The notes beneath the pieces were generated by a model. The model worked only from the letters and a program-made list of their open reading frames with translations, searched no databases and was not told where the DNA came from. Positions 10,235-12,500 of a stretch of DNA of 12,500 bases are shown here, piece after piece. Within the stretch, counting starts at the first letter, position 1. The number at the start of each line of letters is the position of its first letter. Position numbers and translations under genes: made by a program. Origin of the DNA: Halocaridina rubra. Lineage: Eukaryota; Arthropoda; Malacostraca; Decapoda; Atyidae. The DNA lies in assembly GCA_037179515.1 (NCBI GenBank), contig JAXCGZ010005679.1, forward strand, positions 190,001-202,500, read 5' to 3'.

Positions 10235-11597
10235 GATTGTTGGTCAAAAGGTGGGGAGGCATAAGTGGAATGGATGGTTAAGTGGACGACTGTATGTTTT
10301 TGGAAAGGGAGGGTCCCAGTTGACGAGTACATATGTGGTTTCATTTTATAAAGGAAAAGGCGATAAGTACGAGTGTAGTAGTTTTAGAGGAATTAGTTAG
10401 TTGAGTGTAGTTGTTAAGGTATATGGAAGAGTGTTAATTGAAAGAATTAGGAAAGGTACTGAGAGGCTGATTAGGGAAGAACAGGACTATGAGAAATTCT
10501 TTGAGATAGGCAAGGACACTTTTTGGGCCTTTATAGATTTAGACAAAGTATATGGCAGGGTTGAAAGAGAGGCGTTGTTGAGTGAGTTGCAACTGTATGG
10601 AATAAATGGACGTTTGTTGAGTGCAGTGAAGAGTTTTTACATGAACAGTAGAGCATGTGTGAGAGTCGGGATTGGTATGAGTGACTGGTTTGAGGTGAAT
10701 GTGGGGGTATGTCAAGATTGTGTAATGTGGCCATGGTTGTTTAATGTGTATATTGATGGAGTGGTAAGGGAAGTAAATTAAAGAGTATTAGACAGAGACT
10801 TGGAATTATTGGGTGAGTATGGAAGGTTGTGGAAATTGAATCAATTTCTAGTTGCGGATGACTCAGCATTGGTGGCTGATACAGAAAATGAACTAAATTG
10901 TTTGGTGACTGAATTTGTTATTGTATGTGAAAGAATGAAGTTGCGAGTGAATACTGGCAAAAGTAAAGCCAAGAGATGAACGAGGAGTGTTAATGTTGGT
11001 AGATTGAATGTAGGAGTGAGTGGGGAGTTGCTTAAAGAAGTTAAATGTTTCAAATATCTAGGGAGGCACGTATCAAGGAATGGAAGAGTGGATGCGGAGG
11101 TAAGTCATTGCGTGAATGAAGTGAGCAAATGTCTAGGTGGGTTGAAAAGTGTGCTGAGAAATAGGTATTTGTTAATGAATGTAAAGAGGAGGCTATATGA
11201 AGGTGTGATTGTGCAGACAGCATTGCATAGAGCAGAGACTTGGAATGCAACAGAGGATAAAAAAAACAAGTTGAATTTATTTGAGAATAGGCGTTTGAGA
11301 AGTATGATTGGTGTAACTAGAAAAGATAGACTGATAAATGAGGAGATCATGCAGCAAACGGTTGTTGAAAGAAGACTGTAGGATACGTTAGATCAGACAG
11401 TGTTGAGCTGGTTTGAGGAAAGAATAGCGAAGGGAGTGTGGAGTGCAAAAGTCGTTGGAGTTAGGCCAAGAGGAAGACCTGGAATGAGATATATGGATAG
11501 CGTGAAAAGAGCATTGAATACAAGTGGAATGTCAGTGGAGCAGGGAAGAGAGCGTGCAAGTAATAGGAATGAGTGGAGGAAGATTGTGTATAGGTGA
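10235..11597 (+). pseudogene. LINE reverse transcriptase remnant with four in-frame stops
   Basis: A single reading frame holds recognisable RT throughout: FYKGKGDKYECSSFRGIS, then VYGRVLIERIRKGTERLI, motif A-like FWAFIDLDKVYGRV, SFYMNSRACVRVG, a degraded motif B (VGVCQDCVMWPWLFNVYIDG), VADDSALVAD where FADDTALVAD is typical, KLRVNTGKSK, CFKYLGRHVS, YEGVIVQTALHRAETWN (normally YGAETW), then RPRGRPGMRYMDSVKRALN. The frame is interrupted by TAG 10398-10400, TAA 10779-10781, TGA 10977-10979 and TAG 11379-11381; the natural end is TGA 11595-11597. No frameshift is needed. A stretch between EEQ and DYEKFF near 10490 looks shorter than usual, suggesting an in-frame deletion across the G-F-R-x-G-R region. 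The YGAETW and GRPxxRWxD-type tail is shared by several LINE groups, so the clade is left open. Confidence 0.83.
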
Positions 11598-11925
11598 CAA
11601 GGGCCAAAAAGATTTCTCGCACCTGCTAACTCAGCAAACTGTGATGGAATGGTGTGAGGAGAGTTACCATGTGATGAAGCGGTGGGGGTAAATCAACTGC
11701 GGCTGTCGGGCCACATTGTAGAATATCCTTGCCCGTCTATCTTATGGATGACCCAAACAGGGTGGTAGAGGGGAAAAAGTGGCAACCTTTTATCCCCAAT
11801 GAGCCAAGAGGAGTAGTTGAGTTATGTATGGATCATGGTGAATGCGTCTGTCTTGGCTCAGCCACTCCCCTTACAAGGCAGAATGGGGCCATGTATATGT
11901 ATGTGTGTATATACATATACACACA
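11598..11925 (+). other. 3' non-coding part of the second LINE
   Basis: About 330 bases after the RT stop codon with no credible coding. It contains GTGATGG and ATGTGATGAAGCGGTGGGGG-type sequence and ends in a TATG/TGTGTATATACATATACACA tract that is nearly self-complementary. It is best read as the LINE 3' UTR plus tail because it continues directly from the coding end, but no second copy in the window confirms this. Confidence 0.5.
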
Positions 11926-12012
11926 CATTTGGACTTAGTTTCAGTTTTTTCTTCATTCATAATATTATGATTTTAATTCCCTTCTTAGAAAATGATCATA
12001 TGAGATACGTAC

Positions 12013-12198
12013 CGCTCTCTCGACAAACCCAACAGCCCCGTTGAATGATCCATTTGCAACTTTGGTGCCAAAACCAACAACTTCGATCATGGTGAAATTA
12101 TAATTCAGTTTTTCTTGAATTTCATGCAAGATATTACCCAAACCTCCCGTCATGACCAACCTGTCGCCTTTACGCTTCAAAATAACTTCGTTAAATCC
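12013..12198 (-). CDS. Ionotropic receptor (iGluR/IR family) internal exon, first part of S1 ligand-binding lobe
   Basis: A 186-nt, 62-codon exon, phase 0 at both ends. The acceptor TTTATATTTCCAG ends at 12199 and the donor is GCG/GTACGT with GT at 12012-12011. The peptide starts GFNEVILKRKGDRLVMTGG, continues LGNILHEIQEKLNYNFTMIE, then VVGFGTK, and ends NGSFNGAVGFVERA. The G-x-x-x-x-I-L-x-E-x-x-x-x-L-N-Y-x-F helix-strand followed by N-G-S-F-N-G-A-V-G is the signature start of the Lig_chan-Glu_bd (S1) domain in iGluR/IR proteins. Two N-glycosylation sequons (NFT, NGS) fit an extracellular domain. Splicing to 9791-9949 gives VERA/EIDFAS, the expected G-x-V-x-R-x-E-x-D-x-A motif. Coding upstream of the GGA at 12198 and beyond the donor is intronic. 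The amino-terminal exons lie to the right of the window. The subtype cannot be assigned. Confidence 0.77.
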
Positions 12199-12399
12199 CT
12201 GGAAATATAAAGGATTGAGCGTTTATAGGGTAGGCGGTACTCCTTTTAGGGAGGAAAATAACCTTGAAACCACCACGAAAATAAAGGATTAGAATGTTTA
12301 AGGTAGATTGAATATTTTTAGGGTAATAGTAACCTCGATGTCCCTATAATTGTAAAGAATTGTTGAGTTTTTTTGGGGTAGATATTATGTATTTTAGGG
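12178..12399 (-). repeat. Degenerate ~74-bp minisatellite, three units, overlapping the exon acceptor
   Basis: On the minus strand three units begin with CCCTAAAA at 12399, 12323 and 12251 (76, 72 and about 74 nt). Each has a CTACC block, an AATCCTTTA-like pyrimidine tract, and a C-G/A-A-G/A-GTTA-T/C-T segment. The last unit contains the real acceptor (AG at 12200-12199) and the first 21 nt of the receptor exon, so the upstream units are decayed copies of the intron-exon boundary. Confidence 0.65.
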
Positions 12400-12500
12400 C
12401 AAAACGAGTAGCATACTTCACCTAGTCTACTCTGAAACTATTAATATATGATGGTTTCTAAAATAAAGCAAAATTTTCCTATGAAATATTTCGAAATTTT
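12400..12500. other. AT-rich intronic sequence, no feature seen
   Basis: About 100 bases with no recognisable exon, element or repeat. It is presumed to be intron of the minus-strand receptor gene. Confidence 0.4.

Larger units (their letters stand above)
10235..11925 (+). mobile_element. Degenerate LINE of a second family (5'-truncated), inside receptor intron
   Basis: It comprises a coding remnant to 11597 plus about 330 bases of 3' non-coding sequence ending in a TATG/CATA-rich tract. It is unrelated at the sequence level to the CR1/Jockey-like copies in this window. It starts directly at the (TATG)n edge and lacks an endonuclease, so it is 5'-truncated. It lies on the plus strand, antisense to the receptor gene that contains it, the orientation usually tolerated for intronic LINEs. 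The boundaries are approximate because no target-site duplication was found. Confidence 0.8.

Noticed and set aside
10531..11350. Minus-strand frames rich in Ser/Leu/His
   Set aside because: They are antisense shadows of the plus-strand RT remnant.
11905..11930. Near-palindrome of TGTGTATA/TATACACA as a regulatory site or terminator
   Set aside because: It is a low-complexity TATG/CATA tract at a LINE end, and no support for a regulatory role is visible.
11965..12012. Extension of the receptor exon past 12013 (VRISYDHFL...)
   Set aside because: The bases are GTACGT, a good donor. The extended peptide does not fit the S1 pattern, whereas the exon at 9949 supplies the expected EID-x-A continuation.
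11729..12044. Plus-strand frames in the 3' part of the second LINE and opposite the receptor exon
   Set aside because: They are short, without recognisable motifs, and overlap either LINE 3' UTR or the better supported minus-strand exon.

Overview
This is a eukaryotic, repeat-dominated genomic window. It is most likely from an arthropod and plausibly a decapod crustacean. That guess rests on long (CA)n and (TA)n microsatellites interleaved with non-LTR retrotransposons, plus two exons that look like an ionotropic receptor; the organism is inferred, not shown. No prokaryotic features, rRNA, tRNA or CRISPR arrays were seen. The only host gene I can support is on the minus strand at the right end: two consecutive exons (12013-12198, then 9791-9949) of a receptor of the ionotropic glutamate receptor / ionotropic receptor (iGluR/IR) superfamily. 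Both exons are phase 0 at both ends, have AG acceptors and GT donors, and together encode a continuous stretch of the S1 half of the ligand-binding domain. Neither exon is an obvious long ORF, so the gene is easily missed. Layout, left to right. Positions 1-2820 hold a minus-strand CR1/Jockey-like LINE (copy A), cut by the window edge, with endonuclease and reverse transcriptase nearly intact apart from two 1-nt frameshifts. Positions 2821-3120 are A-rich (minus strand) and unrecognised. A (CA)n array lies at 3121-3199. Positions 3200-6677 hold a second copy of the same family on the plus strand (copy B), head-to-head with copy A, with an ORF1 remnant and a badly broken ORF2. A (CA)n array at 6678-6763 follows. 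Positions 6764-9418 hold three nearly identical 823-bp pieces of the LINE 3' end, separated by (CA)n arrays: a tandem satellite-like array built from a LINE tail plus a microsatellite. Positions 9419-9549 are unique sequence. The receptor exon at 9791-9949 sits between two long (TA)n tracts (9550-9770 and 10061-10234). The intron between the two receptor exons carries a degenerate plus-strand LINE of a different family (about 10235-11925). The acceptor of the 12013-12198 exon lies within the last unit of a three-unit, roughly 74-bp minisatellite (12178-12399). How the parts relate: the LINEs are dead or dying parasites with no host function visible. The receptor gene reads right to left, and its next exon (expected to encode the first membrane segment) is not visible down to position 1. 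All the LINE and microsatellite material from 1 to 9790 may therefore lie inside one very large intron of the receptor gene, though that is inference.
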